From Actinomadura rayongensis (GTDB taxonomy: Bacteria; Actinomycetota; Actinomycetes; Streptosporangiales; Streptosporangiaceae): a stretch of DNA of 64,000 bases. The translations under genes and the position numbers were made by a program. The notes under the pieces are model-generated. The model was not told where the DNA came from. It searched no databases and saw nothing but the letters and a program-made list of their open reading frames with translations. The stretch covers positions 1,321,423 to 1,385,422 of the forward strand of contig NZ_WUTW01000001.1 of NCBI RefSeq assembly GCF_009831215.1. Direction: 5' to 3'. This document shows, piece after piece, positions 46,077-54,374 of this stretch (its first letter is position 1; the number at the start of each line of letters is the position of its first letter).

Positions 46077-47606
46077 ATGAGTGCCCCTGTCGAGAGCGGC
46101 CCCCGCACGTACGAGATCCGTACCTACGGGTGCCAGATGAACGTCCACGACTCCGAACGGCTGTCCGGCCTGCTGGAGGACGCCGGTTACGTCCGCGCGG
46201 GCGACGGCTCCGATCCGGACGTCGTGGTGTTCAACACCTGCGCCGTCCGCGAGAACGCCGACAACCGCCTGTACGGCAACCTCGGGCGGCTGCGCCCGGT
46301 GAAGGCCGGCCGGCCCGGGATGCAGATCGCCGTCGGCGGCTGCCTCGCGCAGAAGGACCGGGACGCGATCGTCGCCCGCGCGCCCTGGGTGGACGTCGTG
46401 TTCGGCACGCACAATCTCGGCGCCCTGCCCGTCCTGCTGGAGCGTTCGCGCGTCCAGGACGAGGCGCAGGTCGAGATCGAGGAAGCGCTGGTGACGTTCC
46501 CCTCGACCCTGCCGACGCGCCGCGAGTCGCCCTACGCGGCCTGGGTGTCGGTGTCGGTCGGCTGCAACAACACCTGCACGTTCTGCATCGTCCCGTCGCT
46601 GCGCGGCAAGGAGCGCGACCGGCGGCCGGGGGAGATCCTCGCCGAGGTGCGCGCGCTCGTCGCCGAGGGCGTCCTGGAGATCACGCTGCTCGGGCAGAAC
46701 GTCAACGCCTACGGCAGCGGGTTCGGGGCCCTGGCCGCCGCGCCGGACGACGTCCGGGAGATGACGGCCGGCGGGCAGTCGGCGTTCGCCGGGCTGCTGC
46801 GCGCCTGCGGGGACGTCCCCGGGCTGGAGCGCGTCCGGTTCACCTCGCCGCACCCGAAGGACTTCACCGACGACGTCATCGCCGCGATGGCCGAGACGCC
46901 GAACGTCGTGCCGTCGCTGCACATGCCGCTGCAGTCCGGGTCGGACGCGGTGCTGCGCGCGATGCGCCGCTCCTACCGGCAGGACCGCTACCTCGGCATC
47001 ATCGAGAAGGTCCGCGCGGCGATCCCGGACGCGGCGATCACCACGGACATCATCGTCGGGTTCCCCGGCGAGACCGACGCCGACTTCGAGGAGACGCTGC
47101 ACGTCGTGCGCGAGGCGCGGTTCGCGAGCGCGTTCACGTTCCAGTACTCCAAGCGCCCCGGCACGCCCGCCGCGACGATGGACGGGCAGGTGCCGAAGGA
47201 GGTCGTCCAGGAGCGGTACGAGCGGCTGGTCGCGCTGCAGGAGGAGATCTCCTGGGCGGAGAACCGGCGGCTGCTCGGCCGGACGCTGGAGGTCCTGGTC
47301 GCCGAGGGGGAGGGGCGCAAGGACGGCGAGACGCGGCGCCTGTCGGGACGGGCGGCCGACAACCGGCTGGTCCACTTCCGCGCGCCCGACGAGCCCGTCC
47401 GGCCCGGCGACATGGTCACCACCGAGATCACCTACGCGGCGCCGCACCACCTGGTCGCCGACAAGCCCGCCGCCGGGGTCCGGCGGACGCGGGCGGGCGA
47501 CGCGTGGGAGGCGCGCCGGGCCGCGCCGCAGGGCGTCGCGCTCGGGATGCCGTCGGTGGGCCGTCCGGCGCCGGCGCCCGCCGCCGGCTGCTCGACCTGC
47601 CCCTGA
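46077..47606 (+). CDS. miaB: tRNA-2-methylthio-N6-dimethylallyladenosine synthase
   Basis: A 509-residue radical-SAM methylthiotransferase acting on adenosine 37 of tRNAs after MiaA has prenylated it. The N-terminal motif [13 protein letters not shown] and [15 protein letters not shown], radical-SAM cysteines C163/C167/C170 in [13 protein letters not shown], and the C-terminal TRAM domain are present. The motif YGCQMN distinguishes it from RimO. The ATG at 46077 has no strong Shine-Dalgarno (upstream GTACCCTGGACCGGTC). It is followed by a LigB-fold gene that starts within its stop codon (TGATG), then miaA and dapF. Confidence 0.95.
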   Translation: MSAPVESGPRTYEIRTYGCQMNVHDSERLSGLLEDAGYVRAGDGSDPDVVVFNTCAVRENADNRLYGNLGRLRPVKAGRPGMQIAVGGCLAQKDRDAIVARAPWVDVVFGTHNLGALPVLLERSRVQDEAQVEIEEALVTFPSTLPTRRESPYAAWVSVSVGCNNTCTFCIVPSLRGKERDRRPGEILAEVRALVAEGVLEITLLGQNVNAYGSGFGALAAAPDDVREMTAGGQSAFAGLLRACGDVPGLERVRFTSPHPKDFTDDVIAAMAETPNVVPSLHMPLQSGSDAVLRAMRRSYRQDRYLGIIEKVRAAIPDAAITTDIIVGFPGETDADFEETLHVVREARFASAFTFQYSKRPGTPAATMDGQVPKEVVQERYERLVALQEEISWAENRRLLGRTLEVLVAEGEGRKDGETRRLSGRAADNRLVHFRAPDEPVRPGDMVTTEITYAAPHHLVADKPAAGVRRTRAGDAWEARRAAPQGVALGMPSVGRPAPAPAAGCSTCP

Positions 47607-48277
47607 TGCTGGCCTCGGCGGCGATCTGCCCGCATCCGCCCCTGCTCGTCCCGGAACTGTCCGGCGCGGCGCCCGGCGACGACCTGCCCGCGCTGCGCGC
47701 CGCGTGCCGGGACGCGGTCGCCCGCCTGTCCGGCGACGTCCTGGTCGTCGTGGGCGGCGGCGACCGGACGCGCGCGCACGACGGCGGCGCGTCCGGGACG
47801 CTGCGCCCGTACGGGCTCGACCTCGTCCTCGGCGACGCCGCGACGCCGGAGCTGCCGCTGTCGCTGACGGTCGGCCGCTGGCTGCTCGGCCGCGCGCCCG
47901 ACCTCTACCAGGAGATCGCGTTCGACGCGCCGCCCGGCGAGTGCCTGCGGGTGGGCGCGGACCTCGCCGGACGCGGCGCCCGCGTCGCGCTGCTGGTGCT
48001 CGGCGACGCGTCCGCCAGCCGGTGGGAACTGGCGCTCGGCGACGCCGAGGGACGCGCCGCGCCGTTCGACGACGCCGTCGCGAAGGCGCTCGGCTCGGCC
48101 GACGCCGCCGCGCTCGCGGCCCTGGACCCCGCGACCGCCCGGGCGGTGCGGTCGGCGGGCCGGGCCGCCTGGCAGGTCCTCGCCGGGGCGGCCGGCGCGG
48201 CGCGCTTCCACGGCGAGCTGCTGGCGGCGACGGCGCCCTACGACGTCACGTACCTCGTCGCGTCCTGGACGTCCTGA
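47606..48277 (+). CDS. Class III extradiol dioxygenase-like (LigB-fold) protein
   Basis: A 223-residue protein opening [20 protein letters not shown]. The CPHPP motif matches the metal-binding His region of LigB-fold dioxygenases. VLVVVGGGDRTRAHDGGASG and LPLSLTVGRWLLG follow. Members encoded between miaB and miaA are conserved in actinobacteria, but their function is unknown. The fold suggests a metal enzyme or an AMMECR/Memo-like protein. The start overlaps the miaB stop by one base, so it is translationally coupled to miaB. The downstream 200 bases contain the divergent antitoxin gene and then miaA. Confidence 0.8.
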   Translation: MLASAAICPHPPLLVPELSGAAPGDDLPALRAACRDAVARLSGDVLVVVGGGDRTRAHDGGASGTLRPYGLDLVLGDAATPELPLSLTVGRWLLGRAPDLYQEIAFDAPPGECLRVGADLAGRGARVALLVLGDASASRWELALGDAEGRAAPFDDAVAKALGSADAAALAALDPATARAVRSAGRAAWQVLAGAAGAARFHGELLAATAPYDVTYLVASWTS

Positions 48278-48284
48278 GCGGGCG

Positions 48285-48488
48285 TCAGGTGCCGCGCGGG
48301 TCGGACCCGCTGCGGGAGCGCTCCTGGGTGCCGATGTAGTCGTTGGCCTTGTTCTGGGCCTTGTCGACCTTGTCGGCGTACTTGCCGCCGGTCTTCCGGT
48401 CGAACATGTCGCCGCCGCGCTCCACGCCCTGCCGGGCCTTGGCGGCGTTCTTCCCGAGCATCTCCTTGACCTTGTCCATGAACGACAC
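48285..48488 (-). CDS. Small antitoxin-like protein (MT0933-type family)
   Basis: A 67-residue, highly charged, helical protein (MSFMDKVKEMLGKNAAKARQ, then DMFDRKTGGKYADKVDKAQNK). It resembles the MT0933/Rv0909-type small antitoxin family common in actinobacteria. The GTG at 48488 has GGAGG five bases upstream. The alternative ATG at 48479 is too far from it. There is no neighbouring toxin gene: it faces the LigB-like gene and is divergent from miaA. The antitoxin label is family-based. It may have another role. Confidence 0.7.
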   Translation of the reverse strand: MSFMDKVKEMLGKNAAKARQGVERGGDMFDRKTGGKYADKVDKAQNKANDYIGTQERSRSGSDPRGT

Positions 48489-48552
48489 GTGGTCCTCCGA
48501 TCGTCGGGTCCGTTCGGTCCGTCCCCTCCCCGATGGCGTCACAATTAAGCGC

Positions 48553-49452
48553 GTGGCAGCATCTGAGGTGATCGCCGTCGTCGGCCCGACGGCGTCCGGG
48601 AAGTCCGATCTGGCCGTCGAGCTGGCGCTGCGCCTCGGCGGCGAGGCGGTCAACGCGGACTCGATGCAGCTCTACCGGGGCATGGACGTCGGCACGGCGA
48701 AGCTCACCCCGGCCGAGACGCGCGGCGTCCCGCACCATCTGCTGGACGTGTGGGACGTCACCGAGACCGCCAGCGTCGCCGAGTACCAGAAGCTCGCGGC
48801 GGACGTGATCGAGGACGTCCGGGCGCGCGGCCGGACGCCGGTCCTCGTCGGCGGCTCCGGGCTCTACGTCCGCGCCGCGCTGGACCATCTGGAGTTCCCC
48901 GGCACCGATCCCGCCGTCCGCGCGCGGCTGGAGGCGGAGCTGGCCGAGCACGGCCCGGGCGTCCTGCACGAGCGGCTGCGCGGCGTGGACCCGGCGGCGG
49001 CGGACGCGATCCTGCCCGGCAACGGCCGCCGCGTCGTCCGGGCGCTGGAGGTCGTGGAGATCACCGGACGCCCGTTCAGCGCGACGCTCCCCGCGCACCG
49101 GTACCGGTTCGACGCCGTCCAGATCGGGCTGAGCGTCCCGCGTCCCGAGCTGGACGAGCGGATCGCGCTGCGCGTCGACCGGATGTGGGACGCGGGCCTG
49201 GTCGACGAGGTCCGGCGGCTGGAGAAGGCAGGCCTCCGCCGGGGCGTCACCGCGAGCCGCGCGCTCGGCTACCAGCAGGTGCTGCGCTTCCTCGCGGGCG
49301 AGTGGAGCGAGGAACGGGCCAAGGACGAGACGATCCGGCTCACGCGGCGGTTCGCGCGCCGCCAGGAGTCGTGGTTCCGGCGCGACCCGCGCGTCCGGTG
49401 GCTGCCCTACGACGCCCCCGACCTGGTGGACCGCGCCCTGGCCGCCGCCTGA
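48553..49452 (+). CDS. miaA: tRNA dimethylallyltransferase
   Basis: A 299-residue enzyme that transfers the dimethylallyl group to adenosine 37 of tRNAs reading UNN codons, the step before MiaB. The P-loop VVGPTASGKSDLAVELA, the DSMQLYRGMDVGTAK region, PHHLLDVWD, GGSGLYVRAAL and QESWFRRDPRVRWL motifs are all present. It starts at GTG 48553 with a weak ribosome-binding site. dapF follows after 16 bases. Confidence 0.94.
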   Translation: MAASEVIAVVGPTASGKSDLAVELALRLGGEAVNADSMQLYRGMDVGTAKLTPAETRGVPHHLLDVWDVTETASVAEYQKLAADVIEDVRARGRTPVLVGGSGLYVRAALDHLEFPGTDPAVRARLEAELAEHGPGVLHERLRGVDPAAADAILPGNGRRVVRALEVVEITGRPFSATLPAHRYRFDAVQIGLSVPRPELDERIALRVDRMWDAGLVDEVRRLEKAGLRRGVTASRALGYQQVLRFLAGEWSEERAKDETIRLTRRFARRQESWFRRDPRVRWLPYDAPDLVDRALAAA

Positions 49453-49468
49453 CGCCTACGATCGGGAC

Positions 49469-50299
49469 ATGCGCTTTCTCAAGGGCCACGGGACCGAGAA
49501 CGACTTCGTCATCCTGCCCGACCCGGACGGCGAGCTGGAGCTGACGCCGTCGTTCGTCGCCCGGCTGTGCGACCGCCGGGCGGGGATCGGGGCGGACGGC
49601 GTGCTGCGCGCCGTCCGGGCGAAGGCCGATCCCGAGGCCGCCGGCCAGGACGCCGAGTGGTTCATGGACTACCGCAACGGCGACGGCAGCGTCGCGGAGA
49701 TGTGCGGCAACGGCGTCCGGGTGTTCGCGCGGTACCTGGTCGACGCGGGCCTGGCCGAGCCCGGCGAGTGGAACGTCGCGACGCGCTCGGGCCCGCGCCC
49801 CGTGGCGCTCGGCGCGGACGGCGACGTCCGCGTGGACATGGGCGTCCCCGACTATTTCGGGACGAGCGTCGCGACCCTCGGCGACCGGGAGTTCCCGGGC
49901 GTCAGCGTGTCGGTCGGCAACCCGCACCTGGCGTGCCGCGTGGACGAGCCCGTCGCCGTCCTGGACCTCGGCACGGCCCCGGGCTTCGACCCGGCCGTCT
50001 ACCCGCACGGCGTGAACGTGGAGTTCTTCCGCCCGGTCGGCGACCACCACGTCGAGATGCGCGTCCACGAGCGCGGGGCGGGCGAGACGCGGTCCTGCGG
50101 CACCGGGACGGTCGCGGTCGCGGTCGCGGCGGCGCTCGGGCTTGCGGGCGCCGAACCGGTCCCGCCGGGCCGCTGGACGGTCGACGTCCCCGGCGGCCGG
50201 GTGACCGTCACGCTGACCGGGGAGACGGCCTTTCTCGCAGGTCCGGCGGTTCTCGTGGCCGAGGGCGAGGTCGATCCGGCGGCCCTGTCCACCAGCTGA
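49469..50299 (+). CDS. dapF: Diaminopimelate epimerase
   Basis: A 276-residue cofactor-independent racemase that converts LL- to meso-diaminopimelate for peptidoglycan and lysine. The two catalytic cysteines are in EMCGNGVRVFARYLVD and ETRSCGTGTVAV. The start RFLKGHGTENDFVILPD is typical. It closes the miaA-dapF unit and is followed by hairpin terminators. dapA is 44 kb away in this window. Confidence 0.95.
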   Translation: MRFLKGHGTENDFVILPDPDGELELTPSFVARLCDRRAGIGADGVLRAVRAKADPEAAGQDAEWFMDYRNGDGSVAEMCGNGVRVFARYLVDAGLAEPGEWNVATRSGPRPVALGADGDVRVDMGVPDYFGTSVATLGDREFPGVSVSVGNPHLACRVDEPVAVLDLGTAPGFDPAVYPHGVNVEFFRPVGDHHVEMRVHERGAGETRSCGTGTVAVAVAAALGLAGAEPVPPGRWTVDVPGGRVTVTLTGETAFLAGPAVLVAEGEVDPAALSTS

Positions 50300-50303
50300 G
50301 ACG

Positions 50304-50328
50304 GAGGTCCCGGCAGAGACGGGACCTC
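50304..50328 (+). terminator. Terminator of miaA-dapF
   Basis: A perfect 9-bp stem GAGGTCCCG/CGGGACCTC with a 7-base loop, beginning 4 bases after the dapF stop. Confidence 0.75.
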
Positions 50329-50432
50329 GGTCCCTCCGCCCCGGGACCCGGACCGCGTAACTTCATTCGTGCACACCCTCTGGTGGAAGGCCCCCGGAAC
50401 ACGGGATGGGAGCCCCGGGTTCCGGCGGAGCC

Positions 50433-50478
50433 GAGGGTCGGTGGCGACCTTCTTGGCGGGGGGCGGCCACCGACCCTC
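50433..50478. terminator. Second long hairpin before the convergent histidine kinase gene
   Basis: A perfect 13-bp stem GAGGGTCGGTGGC/GCCACCGACCCTC with a 20-base loop lies 23 bases past the stop of the leftward kinase gene. It could terminate it, or both genes. Confidence 0.6.
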
Positions 50479-50501
50479 CTGCCACCGGCGGGAGGGTCCG
50501 G

Positions 50502-52469
50502 TCAGCCCGCGAGGGGAAGGCCGCTGAGCGGGAGCCGCGCGCTGACGAGCGTGCCGCCGCCGGGAGCGGGCCCGATCGTGCAGGAGCCGCCGAGTTCGGC
50601 CGCGCGCTCGCGCATCGAGGACATGCCCACCCCGGCGCGGGAGCGGCCGTGGACGCCGACGCCGTCGTCGCCCACCGAGACGTGCAGGTCGCCGTTGAGG
50701 CTCAGCCGGACGACCGCCTTGTCCGCCTTGGCGTGCCGGTAGACGTTGGTCAGAGCCTCCTGGACGATCCGGTACGCCGCCACCTCGGCCGCGGCGGGGA
50801 GCCGGTCGAGGTCGCCGTCCACCTGGACGTCCACGCGCGGGCCGTCGCCGGTCGAGACGACGCCGCCGAGCGCGCGGATCGCCCCGGCGAGGCCGAGGTC
50901 GTCCAGCGCGGGCGGGCGCAGGCCGTAGACGAGGTCGCGGATGTCGCCGATCGCCTGGCCCATCGTGGTGCGCAGGTCCTCCAGCAGCCCGTCGGCGGCG
51001 TCGGGATCGGTGCGCAGCGTGATGCGGGCGGCGTCCACGGTCATCGCGATGCTGGCGAGGGTGGGGCCGAGGCCGTCGTGCAGGTCGCGGCGCAGCCGCC
51101 GCCGCTCCTCCTCGCGGGTGCGCAGGATGCGCTCGCGGGAGCGCTGGACGTCGATGGCGAGCCGGGTCGCGCTGGCCAGTTCGGCGAGGTTGCGGGCGAG
51201 GACGGCCGCGATGCGCGGATCGTTGCGCCGCGTCACGCCGACGACGAGCCGCCCGACCGGCTCGCTGTGCCAGACCAGCGGCACCGACTGGGCGCGCTCG
51301 CCGGGATCGCCGCAGGTCACCGAGACCGTGTGCCCGTCGCGGTCCACGACCTCCAGCAGGACGCCGGTCGCGTGCAGGGCCTCCTTGACGGTCGTCGCGG
51401 CGGTGGCGAGCGCGGCGCGCGGGTCGGAGATGCTCTGCAGCCGCCGGTTGAGCCGGTCGGCGATGCGGTAGGGGTCGCGTTCGCCGTGCATGAGCCGGTC
51501 CACGGCGCGCTGGAGCCGCCGCCGGGCGGGCTCGAACACCGCGCCCGCCGCGATCGCGCCGACCAGGCCCGCGACGGGCAGGTGGTCGGCGGCGACGTGG
51601 CTGGCGACGGCGACCAGCGCGAAGTAGACGCCGGTGATCACGGCGACGAGGCCGGCGTAGACGAGCGTCCGGCTGAAGACGAGGTCGATGTCGTACAGCC
51701 GGTACCGGGTGATGGCGATGGCGATGCACAGCGGTACGGCCGCGATGACGAAGTCGCGCGTCGCGTCCCCGATCGGGACGGCCTCGCCGATGAACGTGAT
51801 GCCCTGCGCGAAGACGCCGGGGTAGATCACCCAGGCGATCTGCCGCCGCACGTCCGGGGTGGACCGGACGAACCGGATGCCGAGCGCGAGGAAGCCGAGC
51901 GCGAGCGGCCCGAGGATCGCCGCGCTGATGAGGAACGGCAGGTCCTGGAACGGGTAGACCCAGACGCCGTGGTCGTACTGCCGGACGCCCGGGTGGACGG
52001 TCAGGTGGACGCAGACGATCACCGGGACCGCGCAGGCCACGGCGAGGACGGGCCGGAACCAGCGGGAGACGAGCCGTCCGTCGGGGAAGATCAGCGGCAG
52101 GACGAGCGTGAGCGCGTAGGTGTCGAGCGCCCACAGCCAGGTGCTCACCCAGTGGACGAACCCGGCGCCGGGGACGTGGTGCTCGGCCAGGAACGGCGCG
52201 AGGTTCAGCAGCAGCACGTAGATCGCGGCGCACAGGCCCGAGCCGAGCATGAGCCAGCCCACGCGCAGGTTCGGCCGGTGGCGCAGCAGGACCGCCGCGA
52301 CGGGCGTCCAGAACACCGCGACGACGATCTCCGGATGCCACCACACGAGCCGTCGCGGGTCCTCGACCCAGTGGCCGAGGACGAGCGCCGCCGCGACGGC
52401 GCCGACGGCTGCGGCGGCGATGACCCGGGCCGCGCGTGCGGCCCTCGATCGGTCGACCACGGTGCCCAT
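50502..52469 (-). CDS. Membrane sensor histidine kinase (NarL-type partner class)
   Basis: A 655-residue kinase: about eight N-terminal membrane segments (residues 15-300), a linker with a GAF-like domain (about 340-455), an HisKA_3 phosphoacceptor domain with His464 in RRRLRRDLHDGLGPTLASIA, and a C-terminal HATPase (AAYRIVQEALTNVYRHAKA; SVGDDGVGVHG). HisKA_3 kinases normally phosphorylate NarL/LuxR-type regulators, but no response regulator is adjacent, so it is an orphan in this window. The 115 bases before its start hold an AT-rich stretch (52485-52510) that is a likely promoter. The stimulus is unknown. Confidence 0.88.
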   Translation of the reverse strand: MGTVVDRSRAARAARVIAAAAVGAVAAALVLGHWVEDPRRLVWWHPEIVVAVFWTPVAAVLLRHRPNLRVGWLMLGSGLCAAIYVLLLNLAPFLAEHHVPGAGFVHWVSTWLWALDTYALTLVLPLIFPDGRLVSRWFRPVLAVACAVPVIVCVHLTVHPGVRQYDHGVWVYPFQDLPFLISAAILGPLALGFLALGIRFVRSTPDVRRQIAWVIYPGVFAQGITFIGEAVPIGDATRDFVIAAVPLCIAIAITRYRLYDIDLVFSRTLVYAGLVAVITGVYFALVAVASHVAADHLPVAGLVGAIAAGAVFEPARRRLQRAVDRLMHGERDPYRIADRLNRRLQSISDPRAALATAATTVKEALHATGVLLEVVDRDGHTVSVTCGDPGERAQSVPLVWHSEPVGRLVVGVTRRNDPRIAAVLARNLAELASATRLAIDVQRSRERILRTREEERRRLRRDLHDGLGPTLASIAMTVDAARITLRTDPDAADGLLEDLRTTMGQAIGDIRDLVYGLRPPALDDLGLAGAIRALGGVVSTGDGPRVDVQVDGDLDRLPAAAEVAAYRIVQEALTNVYRHAKADKAVVRLSLNGDLHVSVGDDGVGVHGRSRAGVGMSSMRERAAELGGSCTIGPAPGGGTLVSARLPLSGLPLAG

Positions 52470-52584
52470 GCGCGCTCCCCGAAAGAAAAAAGTAAATGAA
52501 TCGTAAAGCTTGCAGCCGGGTGCCGTGGTCGTCGCGGGCGTCCGCCCTTGGACAGGACAGCGTGATGTGGCGTACGGGACGGGG

Positions 52585-53196
52585 TCAGCCGCGTGCGGCG
52601 CGGAGGTCGGGACGCACCAGCGCGCCGACGCCCGTCGCCAGCTCGTCCGGCGTGATGTCGCCGAGAACGACCGTCTGGAGCAGGAATCCGGGCATCAGCC
52701 CGAACATCGCCTTGCCGACCGCGACGTGATCGGTTCCGGGCGGCAGCGCGCCGGTTTCGGCCAGCCGCGCGGCGTAGCCGATCCACAGGTCGCGGATCAT
52801 CGCCATCGTCTCCCGGACGTGGTCGCCGAGCCCGGGGTCCGACAGCGCGAGCGCCCACGCCTGCGGGGCGAGGCACAGCGGCCCTCCGTCGCGCGCCAGC
52901 TCGGCGATGCGCGGCGCGACGGCGGCGATGACCTCGGGGAACGGCGCGGGCGGGTCCTGGGTGATGAGCGGGCCGAGCGTGGCGTTCATCGCGGCGCTGG
53001 CCTCGGCGGTGATGGCCTTGATCAGCTCGTCCTTGCTCGGGAAGTAGCGGTAGACCGCCCCGGCGGACAGGCCCGACTCGGCGAAGATGTCCTGCATCGA
53101 CGTCTCGTGCAGGCCCTTGCGCAGGAAGCAGGCCAGCGCGGCGTCCAGGATCTGGCGCCGGCGGCGTTCGCGGTGCGCGGCGCTGACCTTGGGCAT
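52585..53196 (-). CDS. TetR-family transcriptional regulator
   Basis: A 203-residue repressor: TetR DNA-binding domain (RRRRQILDAALACFLRKGLH, FAESGLSAGAVYRYFPSKDE) and a ligand-binding C-terminal domain (TetR_C_6-like, with PLCLAPQAWALALSDPGLG). It is divergent from a membrane protein gene across 102 bases that contain two related inverted repeats. It probably represses itself and that neighbour in response to an unknown small molecule. Confidence 0.88.
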   Translation of the reverse strand: MPKVSAAHRERRRRQILDAALACFLRKGLHETSMQDIFAESGLSAGAVYRYFPSKDELIKAITAEASAAMNATLGPLITQDPPAPFPEVIAAVAPRIAELARDGGPLCLAPQAWALALSDPGLGDHVRETMAMIRDLWIGYAARLAETGALPPGTDHVAVGKAMFGLMPGFLLQTVVLGDITPDELATGVGALVRPDLRAARG

Positions 53197-53209
53197 GAGC
53201 GGAATGTAG

Positions 53210-53223
53210 AACGAGCGTCCGTT
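53210..53223. promoter_or_regulatory. TetR operator candidate, site 1
   Basis: The inverted repeat AACG-N6-CGTT lies 14 bases upstream of the TetR start. The neighbouring TTGACA (53226-53231) could be a -35 element. Confidence 0.4.
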
Positions 53224-53270
53224 TCTTGACAAGCCGATCCGGCCGGTGTCACGCTTGCGACGGTAAAGAG

Positions 53271-53286
53271 AAGGAACGTTCGCTTT
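53271..53286. promoter_or_regulatory. TetR operator candidate, site 2
   Basis: AAGGAACGTTCGCTTT contains the perfect palindrome GAACGTTC (53274-53281) and shares the ACG/CGT half-sites of site 1. It lies 12 bases before the membrane protein start. Confidence 0.4.
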
Positions 53287-53298
53287 TTTGGAGTGGCC

Positions 53299-54261
53299 AT
53301 GCAGTCCTCCCCGGTCGTGCGGGCCGTCGGTGTCGGCCTCCTCGGCGCCGTCCTGCAGATCGTCATGGTGATCGCGTTCGCCTGGCCCGCCGCGCGCACC
53401 GCCCCGCGCGACGTCCCGCTCGTCGCCGCCGGGCCGGGCGCCGCCGCCGTCGCGCAGCGGCTGGAACGCGAGCGGCCCGGCGCGTTCGACGTCACGACCG
53501 TCCGGGACGAGGCCGCCGCCCGCGCCGCGCTGACCGGCCGCGACGCCTACGGAGCGCTCGTCACCGGGCCGTCCGGCGTGCGGGTGCTCGTCGCGTCCGG
53601 CGCGTCGCCCGTCGTGGCGCAGCAGCTCGCCCAGATCGCGCAGGGCGCGCCCGCGCACGTCGAAGACCTCGCGCCGCTTCCGGCGAGCGACCCGCGCGGC
53701 GCGGGGTTCAGCGCGCTCGTCCTGCCGCTCGTCATGTCGGGCATCGGGGCCTCGGTCCTGTTCACCTTCCTGCTGCGGTCGGCCGCGTGGCGCGCGGCCG
53801 GGGTCGCGGTGTTCGCGGTCGCCGGAGGGCTCGGCTCGATCGCGCTCGCGCAGGGCTGGCTCGGCGTGCTGCCCGGGTCGTACGCGCCGGTCGCGGCCTG
53901 CACCGTCCTCGCGGTCGCCGCCGTCGCGGGCACGATCACGGGCCTGGCGTCCCTCGGCCGCGCCGGGCTCGGCGTCGGCGCGCTGACGTTCCTGCTGCTC
54001 GGCAACCCGCTGTCCGGCGCGGCGTCGGCGCCCGAGCTGCTGCCCGCGCCGTGGGGCGCGATCGGCCAGTGGCTGCCGCCCGGCGCGGCCGTCACGCTGC
54101 TGCGCTCGGTCGCGTTCTTCGACGGGAGCGGCGCGGGCCGTCCGCTCGCGATCCTCGCGGGCTGGACGGTCGCGGGACTGCTCCTGCTCGCCGCCGGGGC
54201 CGTGCGGGTCGGCAGGCGCCGCGTTCCCGTCGCCGAGCGCTCGCCCGTCCTCGCGGTCTGA
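53299..54261 (+). CDS. Membrane protein resembling ABC-2/YhgE-Pip-type export components
   Basis: A 320-residue protein with one N-terminal membrane segment (VGVGLLGAVLQIVMVIAFAW), an extracytoplasmic domain of about 120 residues (DVTTVRDEAAARAALTGRDA) and four or five C-terminal segments. This layout is that of YhgE/Pip or ABC-2-like exporters. Divergence from a TetR regulator suggests an efflux role. There is no ATPase gene next to it. ATG 53299 follows TTGGAGTGGCC. Confidence 0.65.
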   Translation: MQSSPVVRAVGVGLLGAVLQIVMVIAFAWPAARTAPRDVPLVAAGPGAAAVAQRLERERPGAFDVTTVRDEAAARAALTGRDAYGALVTGPSGVRVLVASGASPVVAQQLAQIAQGAPAHVEDLAPLPASDPRGAGFSALVLPLVMSGIGASVLFTFLLRSAAWRAAGVAVFAVAGGLGSIALAQGWLGVLPGSYAPVAACTVLAVAAVAGTITGLASLGRAGLGVGALTFLLLGNPLSGAASAPELLPAPWGAIGQWLPPGAAVTLLRSVAFFDGSGAGRPLAILAGWTVAGLLLLAAGAVRVGRRRVPVAERSPVLAV

Positions 54262-54374
54262 CGGGCACGGCGCGCGGCCGGACGGGACGGTCTTTACGCA
54301 GTCCAGCGATCCACCCCATCATTCCGTGACCAGGCGGTAGCATTTCGTTACCGTCCTGTGGGTGAAGGGGAGGG

